42,992 bases of DNA, taken from contig BFEA01000005.1 of NCBI GenBank assembly GCA_003427395.1, positions 1,818,433 to 1,861,424 of the forward strand. The letters run 5' to 3'. The translations under genes and the position numbers were made by a program. Each line of letters starts with the position of its first letter. Position 1 is the first letter of the stretch. Shown here one piece after another: positions 12,701-24,363 of this stretch. The DNA comes from Chara braunii. Taxonomy: Eukaryota; Streptophyta; Charophyceae; Charales; Characeae. A model generated the notes under the pieces. That model did not search any database. It worked only from the letters and a program-made list of their open reading frames with translations, and was not told the DNA's origin.

Positions 12701-13917
12701 TCTGCAGGAAAAAAAAAAAAAAAAAAAAAAGCAAACCCGAGGCATTATCGGACCGGATCGTGGTGGGGATGTACGGGTGTGGCGGACCCACCAGGTGTGC
12801 TGCTCCGCAGGGATAGAGATGGAGATGGAGGAAGAAGGGGAGCGAGATGGCACAACGCAGCTCCCACGCCAGACTCCAACGCACGTACTCCACACTGTGC
12901 GAATGCAGAATGAATCGAAAAACAGACAACAACTGGGGTATACCCCAGCGGACTGACGAGACTGGACTGGACCGGCTGGTACTGACAAAGGTACCGGCCT
13001 GGACTGGACTGCCCCGAATAGAACACAGGCCTGTGAGAACAAGCCAAGGGGCTGGTCTCACAGGCCAACAAGAGGTCTGCTACACGATCCTCGGCCTGTG
13101 ATGGATCGCCTAGATACAAGCACGCTTCCGCCAAGACGCGGAACTCTACCAAAGAAAAAGAAAACTTGAGTAGTCTACGATATGGAGCAAGCTCCATGCT
13201 GAGTCAATACGATGCAACCTAGGATAGAAAATGTCACAGAAACAACAATGTCACAACTAACAGCCTAAGTGAAAACAAAAGCAACTAACTAGCATACATG
13301 TCCTCGGAAAGCAGAAAGTAATGACAACTAGGTTCTAGAATGTTGGAAGTAGTAACCTCAGTCTGGAAATAACTGACTAGTGTATAAGTCCTAAGAACAA
13401 GAAAAACAAAACAACTATATCCTAGAAATGTCAGAGGCTGTAGCCTCAGTCTGAGAGCAACAAAGCAACAACAAAACAACCATATGTCACAGAAGAAGTG
13501 TGTCGCAAACCAAAGGGTGAGATGGTCTCAGAGGGTGGCGAATGCAACCTAGGGGTTGATAACTCCTAAGGGCATCCACACAGAATGACAGGGAGACACA
13601 TGTCATCAGGCTCAATGAGGGTAGGGAACTGGGAGCGAACAGAACCAATGACCCTCACAGATAGACCATCACGGCAGGTAATAATCTACTAAAGGGGTGA
13701 CCGCTATGGATGGTGACCATGCAAGGGAACAAGGTATACTGGGCGCACCTAGAGGAAGCATGCAAGGCTGCCTAACTAGGGCGTGAGGACCGACAGAGGG
13801 TAGAAAGGTGATGGGTAAGGGAATCATGCAAATGACTCCTAAAGTGAGGGAAGTCGGAGCTAGATCCATAAGCTGGGAAGCCAGGGCAACGCTACGGTCT
13901 CGATCTCTATGCGTATA
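12701..13917. other. No supported gene; probably decayed transposon sequence
   Basis: A poly(A) of about 22 bases lies at about 12709-12730. Overlapping minus-strand frames at 12603-13197 are Ser/Pro-rich and match nothing I recognise. From about 13200 there are loosely repeated phrases: ATGTCACAGA at 13232 and 13485, and TAGTAACCTCAGTCTG / TGTAGCCTCAGTCTG at 13352 and 13440. The sequence leads into a possible retroelement protease remnant at 13918-14133. Confidence 0.35.
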
Positions 13918-14133
13918 CTAAGGGAGAGCCCAACTCAGAGGAACCCGGCGAAGGTAGACCATCATGCGATACAAGCAAGGTACTGTACAAGGTAAAGTGG
14001 TCAGAGGGTGATGACGTCTGAAGTAGGCAGAGTTAATCATGACGAAGTCCATGAAGCTGTTGATGACGTCCACGATGATAAGTCTAAAATGTCGTCGAGG
14101 AAGAGCCGCAACGTCAACGAGCTGAAGTGGCAA
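13918..14133 (-). pseudogene. Possible Ty3/gypsy protease-region remnant
   Basis: The minus strand reads a stretch with the outline of a retrotransposon aspartic protease start: hydrophobic residues, an Asp where D-S/T-G would sit (here D-V-I), then NSFMDFVMINSAYFRRHHPL, similar in pattern to the part after the active site in gypsy proteases. The catalytic triplet is not intact, and no RT is visible downstream. This is a weak, pattern-only call. Confidence 0.25.
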
Positions 14134-15769
14134 AACTGGAGTGGATGGAGTACCGAGAATTCAAAGACATGGGAAGATAAGTCAGAGTCAATCGTCGTAT
14201 CGAGGAGGACGACTTAAGTGCGTTGTGGATGCTGTCGCGCGCGGCGGTCCTGCACCCCGTTGGGAGCGCTGAACCTCACGATCGTGGCACGCAGGATTTA
14301 TTTCTTGAAGAACAACCAGTCACCACTCTGACCGTGCGTGCGTGCTATACCTCTCACGATGCCCCACGACAGGTCGGGGCGTCGCGAGGTACGACTTACC
14401 TCTACCCGAGGGGCTGTCACCACCCTAAGGTAGGCGTATCCCTGCTGAGCTACCGACCGACATGCGGAGGCTTTTACATGCCTTTGTGGAGGTAGGTCGG
14501 CCGAGGGCGTTTGCTCGATCGTTGTAGCATAAAATGGGGTACGCGTGGTAAGACGCCTAAAACCGACCCATTAGATGTTCAGGTCGAACTTTTAAAAGGC
14601 AGTCTATTTTCTCTACTGCGTAATGTATTATTCTTTTGACAAATATTAATCAAACCATCTTTCTACCAAAGGGCGTCCTATCTTTTTAAACCATGACTTA
14701 ACTGAATATCAGATAATATAGAAGTTATACACGACAATAATGAGGATGAGGTTATTACCGTCGAGAACCCTTCCCACTTTCACAAGTGTTGTGTGTCCGA
14801 GACTCTTCAACAAATCAGGTCCAGTTCAATCCAAAATCACACACAAAACAGACCTGCACAGAATAATGCGAAGACAGTTCACATGCCATGCACTAACGGC
14901 GTCAACCATCAACCATTGACCTTGTCCCTCAATTCTCAAACCATGTATGACAGCCTTATCTTTTCTGAGACGTAAGCCTAGCCCCTTCACTTTTCTTCAA
15001 AGGACCATTGAGAGTGACTAGGACCATTTAGGCAATGACCACAGGTGACAGTTTTACTGACCACAGGGTTTGACTTTAGAGGTGGCAAGTCAAAGGGGAA
15101 AAGTTGAATCGGTAACAACCGACCTGCTATCGAAAGATAACAGAAATTTTGGTCCTTTCTGTAGAACCTCTTCCTTGAAATGTAGTAGATAAACAGGGAC
15201 CTGCACACACATAGGTCAACAAAGATTCAACACCCCCACTCAATTCCCACATATCGATATCTAAGGGTCGAGCACCTAGACATGGGTAGTGAGCTCTTGG
15301 ATTGATCTTGGATTGATATCCCAGGTCTAATCCCCAGTTTTACTCTCACAACCCTACCTTAAGTCATTTTTTCCTCTCTCCTTTCACTCAAGGAGCCTCA
15401 TGCTTGTGTCCTGAGTCGTCTTAAGGAAACTCATATTTCCCATACTCTCAGTCCTTGCATTTTCTCTCTTGGGGACAAGCGCACCATTTGGTGCTTATGT
15501 AGATGAGATATAACTCATTCATAGTTGTGGCCTTCCACCCGAAAGTCATGGACGGTTATGAACTACGCGGTGGTTCTTAAGCTTCTTTCTCCCGCGGTCC
15601 TAACTCTCTTCCCTTTATTCCTTTTCCTGGTTTCTGAGACCTTGCTCCAACATGAGCATTATTTCTTCCTTTTGTTTCTATTTGTCTTAACATTCTAAGG
15701 CAACAAGTTCATTCAAACATGAATCTCTTGCTACTTGCTCAATACCAAGCAATCTGTTCATCAATCAGA

Positions 15770-17310
15770 CAGTCCGAGTAAGTCACACATGAGTATTTGA
15801 TTCTCTTTTTAGTTTTCCTCATTAATAAGATCTGCTTAAAATAACAGAATAGCTCACAGATGAGCATCCTTCCTTCAACAAATAGTTGAGGCTCCTACTA
15901 AAGTACCCTACTACTTGCTTTAGGTATCCTTCTGAAACATCTGGACATCATCCCGTTTCCAGAGGTTAATAACATTTTGCGTGAATAATAGGCGACCCGC
16001 ACAAGAGTCTCCTACTATTACGTGACAAGGCCCTTTTCATAAGACATTAGGATAATCCTGACAAGGGTATCTTGTTGCCCTTCCGAAGCTGACCGATCCG
16101 AGACCAACTTAGTTTGGACAGAACAGTGTTTACGGTATTCCTACAGGAGTACCCTACCCCCTTGTAAGTTAGTATCAGAATCAAGTAGGTAATAGACAGA
16201 CCCCAATACAGGCCCCTCTATTACTTTCCTTGGTTAATGAGTAATCCAACCGTTAAACAAGTAATAGGATGACTCCTATAGAAATCTCCCTATTACCAGT
16301 CTGGTGGTCGGACTGCCAAAGGGTGAACAAGATAGAAAAGAACGAATAACAATGTGATTTCCTACTCTTTGCAGGTCGTTAGCCAGCCTTAGACTTAAGC
16401 GCCTGAATAGGATGACCCTCCTTGGAGCCCCCTACTACACCTTGAGTAAGTGCAAAGGCCGAAACTTCCTTAGCCGTTAATAAGAAAGGAAGTTAGTACC
16501 AAAAATTTCCTAAGTTCACTCTTCACAACAAGCAGATCCTTGTTAATCAACCTGAAGGTGGTGAGGTTGTACACCCAGGAGTACCGCCACCTTCAGATTG
16601 TGTCAATCGTCCCAGTTTCATAAGGCAAGTGTCCAACCCACTCATGGGTTTTCTACTGCCTTTTGAGATTGGTCCAGTGTGTTAACAGGGTGACCCACAC
16701 AAGAGCCTCCCTTTATTATTTCTAAGTGTCAAACTTTTCTCCCTTCACGACGACAGTCGATCCGGTAAGGCAACTCACATATGAGTACCTAATTTAGTTC
16801 ATAAGTTAATGTCAGACACCTCTGGCCGTCACGACGACAGTCGATCCGGCAGTTAGTAAGGTAACTCACACATGAGTACCTAATTTAGTTCACAAGTTAG
16901 TGTCAGACACCTCTGCCCGTCACGACGACAGTCGATCGAACAGATAGTATGGGAACTCGTACATGAGTATCTCATTTAGTTCATGAGTTAGTTTCAGACA
17001 CCTTTCTTCGTCACGACGACAGTCGATCTGGCAGATAATAAGGTAACCCATACATGAGTACCTCATTTTGTTCATAAGTTAGTGTCAGACACCTCTGCCC
17101 GTCACGACGACAGTCGATCTGGCAGTTAGTAAGGTAACTCACACATGAGTACCTCATTTAGTTCATAAGTTAGTGTCAGACACCTCTGCCCATCACGACG
17201 ACTGTCGATCTGGCAGATAGTAAGGTCACTCACACATGAGTACCTAGGTGTCAACCCTTAGTTATGTCAACGCATACATAAGTAGTACGACGGCTCACAC
17301 ATGAGCCTCC
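15770..17310. repeat. Strongly diverged repeat array
   Basis: A phrase of the type GTRACYCACACATGAGTACCT or GCGACCCGCACAAGAGTCTCC recurs many times (for example 15780, 15850, 15988, 16685, 16770), often about 60-130 bp apart. It grades into the regular 91-bp array at 16746-17270. Its left part is shared by both LTR copies, so the array belongs to the element and is not a late insertion. Confidence 0.5.
16746..17270. repeat. 91-bp tandem repeat, about 6 copies
   Basis: CACGACGACAGTCGATC (or one-base variants) starts at 16746, 16830, 16921, 17012, 17103 and 17194. Spacing is 84 then four times 91 bp. Each unit also carries the CACACATGAGTACCT phrase and GTCAGACACCTCTG. The array is absent from the other LTR copy. 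Confidence 0.9.
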
Positions 17311-17886
17311 ATGGCCCTACTTTGTTCTTCAAGTCTAATCAGTTTAGGTTCCTTCTTGGTTAATTTAGGTTTCTTCACTTTCACCAGGCAGGATTCTTAT
17401 TCCAATCATATTTTTTTTTTCCCTTTTGATTATCTTAGTCCTGAAGAAAGCATAAGCAGTGTATCATACGACCATGCAAGCACTTCCATAGAAGATTGTA
17501 TTTTGTATGGGTATACGAGAAAACGAATAGGTGATGCGTAACTCATGGTTCCCTGCCTCCGGAGTTCCTCCTGAACTCCGACAGAGTTCCCACAATCGCC
17601 CTGCCTATCAGACATGTCTAATCTTATGCAATTGAATGTCTGGAACTTAAAGTCGGACAAACCATGATCATCATAGTATAAATCATTATCAGACACCTAT
17701 AGTTGAAGAGGCAGGCGTCCAAGAGGACCAATCACGGACATCAATGGAGGAGGATGGAGGAGCTAGGCACCATCACATTGTGATAATGTCTCTCTCATCT
17801 CCAATGCCCCATACTTTCCTCATCCCCGGCCACTACTTAACCCATGATGCTTGAAAAATAACAATAGTAAGACACCAAACAACCAA

Positions 17887-17930
<44 letters not shown>

Positions 17931-17932
17931 GT
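17887..17932. repeat. (AAT)n microsatellite
   Basis: About 15 uninterrupted AAT/ATA triplets inside the block specific to the left LTR copy. Confidence 0.95.
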
Positions 17933-19030
17933 GAAATAATATATGGATGTAGCGCTTGTCAAGGATCTTCCTTCCTCTTTACTTTCTTCTCCCCTTTTCT
18001 TTCGTCACACCGTTACCCTCTCGCTGCTCAGCACGTCTGCAAGTCTGTGCGGGCGCAAGCTTGCTGCTCTATGCACCAGTCCATAAGACTTGTGCAAGTG
18101 CATGCCTGCTATCTTGAACGCTTGTTGTCAGGATTGTGCGTGTGCAAGCTTGTTGTACCTCATGCCTAGCAATAGTCTGTGAGCATCCCTTTGTCTGACA
18201 GCGACCCACACCGCTTAGTGTCTGTGTGCTGATGATGGGGTTATGCTGCGTTCCAAGTGACTTGCGGCTACATTGTAATGCATCGGCCTTGCACAGCATG
18301 TGCTTAGACCGCCATCATCTGCGCAGTCGCTTCTGCCGGAAGAACCTACGTGGTGAGGCTCCGACTGCTCTTCAACCAATCGGCGTGCCGCACTGCCCGA
18401 GACCTGCGCTAGAAGATTCTGAAATATGCCCCTCTTGTGAATACTCACGCCCGCCTTCACCCAGGTTCGGTATAGAGTAGATTTCTTTGTGTTTGAACCC
18501 GCGACCTGTATTTTGGTAGTTGACTTTTGTCTGTCGTAGGTTTATGTAGCCATAGGGACTCGATATGTAGGTTTATCAAGTAGGGATTAGAGCTGTGTAG
18601 GAGTCGTATTCGCTGCAGTCCTGAAAAACCAAGGTCGCAGCTACTACAGACCTGAAAGGCCAACTATGTCAGGTCAGCAGTACCCCGTCTCAGTCGTACT
18701 TTGCATAGTTAACAGGTACCTAGTCCCGACCTCATTCTGTCAAGTCAGCAAGTACCATGTGGGACGGTGTGCACTCCGGTTCCTTCTCCTTCCTCTTTTT
18801 TTTCTCCTTCTTCTACTTCCGCACGTGCATCGTCACGAGCCTTTCCCGCTCTCTTTCTTTCTCTGTGTCCGTCTGTCTTATTTCTGTGTGTCCGTTTTTA
18901 TATGTTTGTAGTCTTTGTCCGTGTCCGCTCTGTGTTGTTCACCGCTGTTTGTCAGGTTTTGAATTGTAAGTCCGTTGCATAGGGATTAAGTCTGTAGTTG
19001 GGGTCGCGGCCGCATAATTTTCTTGAAAGG

Positions 19031-19400
19031 TCAAGGTCGTAGCTGCTAGTGTTCCGGATGGTCAAGGTCGTAGTTGCAACAGTGCAGCAGGGTCAAGGTC
19101 GTAGCTGCTAGTGTCCCGGATGGTCAAGGTCGTAATTACAACAGTGCAGCAGGGTCAAGGTCGTAGCTGCAACAGTCTAAAAAGGTCAAACTCGTAGCTG
19201 CTACAGTCCTGGAAGGTCAAGGTCGTAGCTGCTACTGTCCCGGATGGTCAAGGTCGTAGTTGCAAAAGTGCTGAAGGGTCAAGGTCGTAGCAGCAACAGT
19301 CTGAAAAGGTCAAAGTCATAGCTGCTACAGTCCCGGAAGGTCAAGGTCGTAGCTGCTACAGTCCTAGAAGGTCAAGGTCGTAGCTGCTACAGTGTCGAAG
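19031..19400. repeat. 31-bp tandem repeat, about 12 copies (left LTR)
   Basis: TCAAGGTCGTAGCTGCTACA-type units repeat every 31 bp or so (starts at 19031, 19062, 19093, 19124 and onward). Many units contain GTAGCTGCTAC, an almost perfect palindrome. The same array with about 10 units is in the other LTR at 31480-31795, so it predates insertion of this copy. Confidence 0.9.
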
Positions 19401-20028
19401 GGCCCAAGTTGCAGACTTCCGCAAGATCCGGGAGTGGTCGTTCACCCATTGCTCACAGCAAACTTCAGGCAAGCGGGCAAGTGGTGGCGTCTAACCGTGC
19501 TGAGTCAGCAGTCCTCGTCCGAGTCTGTCCCGGTCCAGTCAAGCAAGCACCGCATGGGACTGTGTGCACTACGGGCATGGGAAAAGTTCAAACCAACGAG
19601 CTGCAAAAGTATAAATCAAGAGGCAGCGTCCAACCATTCCTCCATTCCTGCGTGAGCCATGCGGAAGCGCTGCTATAGGAACCTGTTTGGGGTGGTCTGC
19701 AGTGAGCCCAAAGAAGAAGTGGGCAAGAAGAGAGCTTAGCCATAGTGATAGGTTAGCAGCAGTCATAGCTGCAGGTAGAGTCTAGCGTGTATGTGTGTGT
19801 ATGTGTGTACATAGTACTGCGTGCGGGATATTCCAGGGTAATCATGTGTATGCGAACAGAGAGAGTTGTGTGGGCGCTGAGTCACCACAGCTACTTAAGT
19901 GAACTTGAATCTGAACTATGTTCTCGGTCACCATATTTTTGAAAACTGAGTGTGCGCTTGTCGCCGGTGTGCTGCGCACATGTTTGCATGCATGACAAGC
20001 ACGAATGAAAACGAGTCTGACTTTACTA

Positions 20029-20116
20029 ATAATAATAATAATAATAACAATAATAATAATAATAATAATAATAGTAATCATAATAATAATAATAAATAAT
20101 AATAATAATAATAATA
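20029..20116. repeat. (AAT)n microsatellite, expanded relative to the other LTR
   Basis: About 88 bp of slightly interrupted AAT triplets. The homologous place in the right LTR (32431-32452) has only about 22 bp. Confidence 0.92.
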
Positions 20117-20566
20117 GGCAAGGAAGATAAGCAATAGCGAACTTCAGCAATCAAACAACATCATATACACAAGACCAGATAGTTGTAACCTCGCACCAAT
20201 AGTAGAATTGCATCACGAGTTTCACCAAATAAGAAGACACCAAGAGCTCATAATTGACAATGCTGGTAAAGTCTCATCATCATCATCAATGAAGAACCAA
20301 TGTCGATATCCTATCTGGCACCCGGCGCCCAGACTACAGATGGCAGATCCTATCTAGCCTATACTACAATACCGAATGATGACGTCAACAACTTTCCTGA
20401 AGTACGAGCATACAGCGATCAATGTCGCACGCTTCCAGCACTAGGTATGTCTCTCGCCTCACTCACAACCTAGATCCCCCACTCACAGATGCCGCTTCCA
20501 CCCAAAGACCACCATTCGCCCCTTCTCCTTCCCTTCTTTCTCGCGTACAATCTTTTTTTTTTTTCT

Positions 20567-20574
20567 TCTCTCTT

Positions 20575-20611
<37 letters not shown>
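20567..20611. repeat. (TC)n(AC)n compound microsatellite
   Basis: A short TC run followed by an AC run. The homologous tract in the right LTR (about 32905-32991) is about twice as long. Confidence 0.9.
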
Positions 20612-21669
20612 ACACACATGTCCACACCTACACATGCACACATGTGTAGTAGTGAACGTTTTCACGTACTAGCGGTAGATTCGTTCGATATAACTCATCC
20701 TATCGATGGTAGTCGCTTGAGGTAATCTCGTTGTAGGAGCACACACACACTCACAGGCTAACAGTAGTGTATACTTCCTCGTTATAGTGGTAGATACGTT
20801 AGATTCCACTCATGCTATCGGTAGAAGTATCGCGCGGTCGGTCGCGGGGTAGGAGACTTACCTGTTATCATTGTCCCGCTCCCTCGCCTTCGTCGCCGGC
20901 TGACTTAGTTAAAGGCGCTCCCGCTCCGTTACTCGACTCGTCACGATGTGCAGCATATCAAGCTCACGGCATGGTGGCAACGACAGGTACAAGCTCATAC
21001 TCCAACACGTCGGGCTGATCATATCCCAACTTCACGGCGCTACCGGCGGACATATCACGGATCCCACTGTGTTCACCCCTGCGCAAGGTAAATACGGATG
21101 CAGGGTTGGGTGAGTATCCCTCTCCCTCTCTCTCTTTTTCTCCTCCTTCCTCTCCTTCCTCTTCTCCTTCTTCTTCTTCTTTTTCTCCTTCTTCTTCTTC
21201 TTCTTCTTCTTCTTCTTCTCCTCCTGCTACTTCTCCTCCCCATGCGTCCGCTTTCGCCCCACCGCCGTGCTCTTCTCCCTTCCACGCACGTGCGCACACC
21301 GTCTGCACCTGCACCCCTTTTCTTCTTTGTCTTTATGCCATATATCTGGCCCTAATCATGGCCAGATACGAGATACAATAAAATAAATAAATAAAATAAT
21401 TATTAAAAAAAATGACTTGTGCATTGCATATTGCAGGCAAGTTTCAACCCTCCACCTCGTCTTCTCTTCTCCTTCTCTCTTTTTCTCTTTCCCTACCTCT
21501 TCTTCTTCTTCATCGTCGTCGCAGTCACCCTGTTGTGGTCACGTCGTCGTCGTCTCGTCCTCCTTTTTGCTCGCGTTAGTTTCGTCTGCGAGTTCTCCCT
21601 TTTCAACCTGCGCACTCGCCCCCTTCCTCGTGCCTGCACGCCGTCCCCTCCTCATGTCTCTCTCCTCCT

Positions 21670-22186
21670 CCCTCTTATTACTCTCCTTCTTGCTGGCCGC
21701 TCATCCCCTCCTTCACGCGACTCCCCTCCTTCCCTCGTGGTCGTCTTCTGTGTAGTTGTCCCCCTCGTAGCCGGCCTCCTCGTTCTCGTCTCCGAGCCCT
21801 TCGTCCCTCCTTCTCTCTCTTCTCCTTCTTCTTCTTCTTCATCTTCTTCATCTTCTTCTTCTTCTCCTTTCACCTATCCTTTTCTCTTCTCCTCATTACT
21901 AGTGTGTGCGATCTTCCCTCTCTACTTCGTGCGATCCTTTTCTCCCTCCGCGCGATGTCTTTTTCCCTGCTGCTCATGGCGCTCTTCCTTCTCTCCCCCT
22001 GCTCTCTCCGTCTCTTCTTCTCGATGTCGGAGTTGTGCTGTCCACTCGCCTGGTTGCTTCGCCCTGCCTTTCGCACCTCCGTGAGCCGTGACATCGAAAT
22101 CCTATGCGGCCAGTCTTTCGCGATCCCGGATAGCTTACTGCCTTACTAACATAACGAATCTGCCCTGGCTTCAGAGGCATATTCAT
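21670..22186 (-). pseudogene. Charged low-complexity ORF in left LTR
   Basis: A minus-strand frame opens at 22186 with MNMPLKPGQIRYVSK, then a Ser/Arg/Gly-rich stretch; another frame (21873 down) continues as a Glu/Asp run followed by Arg/Thr-rich sequence. The right LTR has the same start with a few changes (MNLPLKPEQIRYASK at 34596). The frames are broken in both copies. A coding role in the parent element is possible but unproven; much of the charge comes from GAA/CTT triplet expansion. An opposite-strand frame (21419-22084) of hydrophobic and Ser-rich composition overlaps it. Confidence 0.25.
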
Positions 22187-22688
22187 TCAACTGAAATCAT
22201 CGAGGACAATTACGGGATCGAAGAAAAATGAATAATACTAAATAATTAGAAAATAATAATAATAGTAATAATAATAATAAATCTAATGGACTAAGGAAGA
22301 AAAAAAAAAAAAAAAAAGAATCTAACTACTATCTACCACGTAGTGTCAGCTGTCGGGCATACCAACTAACTATAACTACTCCTAACACTGAGGTCGCGGC
22401 TTCAAGTCCCCGCCGCCTTCGTGAAGGGTGAAAATGGGCGGCCCCAGTGCTGCTCCCTATCAAAAGGAGCTAGCTAAGGGTCAGGTAGACTCGATCCCTG
22501 AGTCTGTGGTGTGACCGTCCGAACCTGTACCTATTGAGCTAGCTCCTATTTCCAATAGAATAGGAACTGCTCAGCTATAAGTAGAGGGGCAGGGCCCGGA
22601 CCAACTAGTGGAACGAGCCCAAGCCTCGCTCCTACGACGAATAGGGCTTGGATAAGTACCGCCGTTCAACGACAGTAGGCATTTTAGG

Positions 22689-23777
22689 CACTCGCGGTTA
22701 ACAACCACCTGAAATTTCAGAATGAAACATTCTGAAGTGGTCTGAAACCGCTGAAATGGCTTGAAGACACTTCAGGTCATTTCAGAAGTTTCGGTTGGTT
22801 TGCAGGATAAGTTTTATGTTTTTTTTTTTTTTTCCTGCTTGTTTTTTCAGCCACTTTAGGTCATTTAAGGAATTTCAGGTGGGGACCTGAAACCACTGAA
22901 GTGGCTACCTGAAACCCCTTTCAGAAGCTTCAACGACTTCGGGTCATTTCAGGAATTTCACGTGGAGACCTAAAACCGTTGAAGTGGCTGAAGCTTCTAA
23001 AACCGGTTTCAGGTACCCCCATCCAAATGGTTGGATGGGGGTATCTGAAACCCCTTTTAGAAGCTTCAGCCACTTCAGGTCATTTCAGGAATTTCAGGTG
23101 GGGACCTGAAACCGCCTTCAGGCAGTTCAACCACTTCAGGTGGACACACCACTTTCAGATTGCCTGCAGATCCATTGCAAATGGTTGGATGGGGGTACCT
23201 GAAACCCATTTCAGAAGCTTCAGCCACTTCAGCGGTTTCAGGTCCCCACCTGAAATTCCTGAAATGACCTAAAGTGGCTGAAGCTTCTGAAAGGAATTTC
23301 GGGTACCCCCATCCAACCATTTGGATGGGGGTACCCGAAACCCCTTTCAGAAGCTTCAGCCACTTTAGGTCATTTCAGGAATTTCAGGTGGGGACCTGAA
23401 ACCGCTGAAGTGGCTGAAGCTTCTGAAAGGGGTTTTAGGTACCCCCATCCAAATGCTTGGATAGGGGTACCTGAAACCCCTTTCAGAAACTTCAGCCACT
23501 CCAAGTCATTTCAGGAATTTCAGGTAGGGACCTAAAACCGCTGAAGTGGCTGAAGCTTCTGAAATGGGTTTCAGGTACCCCCATCCAACCATTTGCAATG
23601 GATCTGTAGGCAATCTGAAAGTGGTGTATCAACCTGAAGTGGTTGAACTGCCTGAAGGCGATTTCAGACAACCCCATGTATAGATCCACACACAATCTGA
23701 AAGTGGTGTAGTAACCTAAAGTGGTTGAACTGCCTGAAAAGGAGACCTGAAAATATATGCACTCATTAACCATCTCT
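22689..23777. mobile_element. Nested 1,089-bp foldback-like insertion
   Basis: Flanked by the 9-bp direct repeat CATTTTAGG at 22680-22688 and 23778-23786. The right LTR has a single uninterrupted copy (TATTTTAGG, 35085-35093), so this is an insertion with a visible empty site. The interior consists of alternating direct and inverted copies of phrases such as CAGCCACTTCAGGTCATTTC and GGTACCCCCATCCAA/TTGGATGGGGGTACC, giving many nested hairpins. There is no coding capacity. A 9-bp duplication fits Mutator-like elements, an 8-bp reading would fit hAT. Terminal inverted repeats are weak: only GGTTAA near both ends is obvious. Confidence 0.75.
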
Positions 23778-24291
23778 CATTTTAGGTTTTTATAGTCGCC
23801 CCGGCCGTATGGCCGAGGCCTATATTAATTTCATCCACCTAAAACCTTACCCACACTTAGTTTTTCCCGTGTCGTAAGCTTACATTAACATAACGCTAAC
23901 CCAAACTGACTTTTCGGCCTCGGTGGTCGAGGGATTTATAATATTTTTATTCTTCCTACTTTCATTGCGCACCACGTCCAAGCACGCGCCTCTTACATTT
24001 TTCCGTCCTAGCCGCCTTTCGGCTAACGCGGTGGCTCGTAGGCTTACTTTGATTGAACAAAACCCTCGACCTTTACGGTATAAGGGTATTATTAACAATC
24101 CTAACTACCGTGCGCTGAAATATAGTGTGCATGTACTAACCAGAAATGTTTCCTGTGGATTCGCCTCAGACTCAAAGGTCGAGGAAACCGTTCTGAAGTA
24201 TTGCACGAAAAAAAAGTGCAGATTCTATCTTCAGACCGTCTCCCCCATGGTAGTTGGTGTCGGCGTCGTGTCGACTGCAAAATCATGAGCG

Positions 24292-24311
24292 GATACCCTT
24301 ATAAGGGTATC
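24292..24311. repeat. Perfect 20-bp palindrome near LTR end
   Basis: GATACCCTTATAAGGGTATC, a perfect inverted repeat 10 bp inside the LTR edge. The right LTR has the same site with one central change at 35587-35606. Confidence 0.9.
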
Positions 24312-24341
24312 AGCTCTGACAGTATTCCCAGACCCCATTAA

Positions 24342-24363
24342 GCGATGGGGACGTCCCCGTCGC
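24342..24363. repeat. 22-bp near-perfect palindrome
   Basis: A 12-bp perfect core GGGGACGTCCCC is flanked by GCGA on one side and TCGC on the other, with one mismatched pair between. It lies 20 bp inside the interior edge of the 3' LTR, close to the expected polypurine tract. Confidence 0.85.

Larger units (their letters stand above)
14233..24321 (-). repeat. 3' LTR copy (left), 10.1 kb
   Basis: Homologous to 29263-35616 in three collinear blocks: 14233-16130 with 29263-31140, 18667-22688 with 31141-35093, and 23787-24321 with 35094-35616. Two blocks are present only here: 16131-18666 (about 2.5 kb, with a 91-bp tandem array) and the nested insertion at 22689-23777. Without these the LTR would be about 6.4 kb. 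Open frames across it are short and mostly low complexity. Confidence 0.75.

Noticed and set aside
16746-17270. 91-bp array as a CRISPR array
   Set aside because: The whole 91-bp unit is repeated, including the parts between the most conserved phrases, so there are no spacers.
21419-22084. 221-codon plus-strand Ser/Leu-rich ORF, also at 33942-34559
   Set aside because: Preserved in both LTRs only because they are copies; composition follows CTT/TCT triplet repeats, and nothing supports a real membrane protein.
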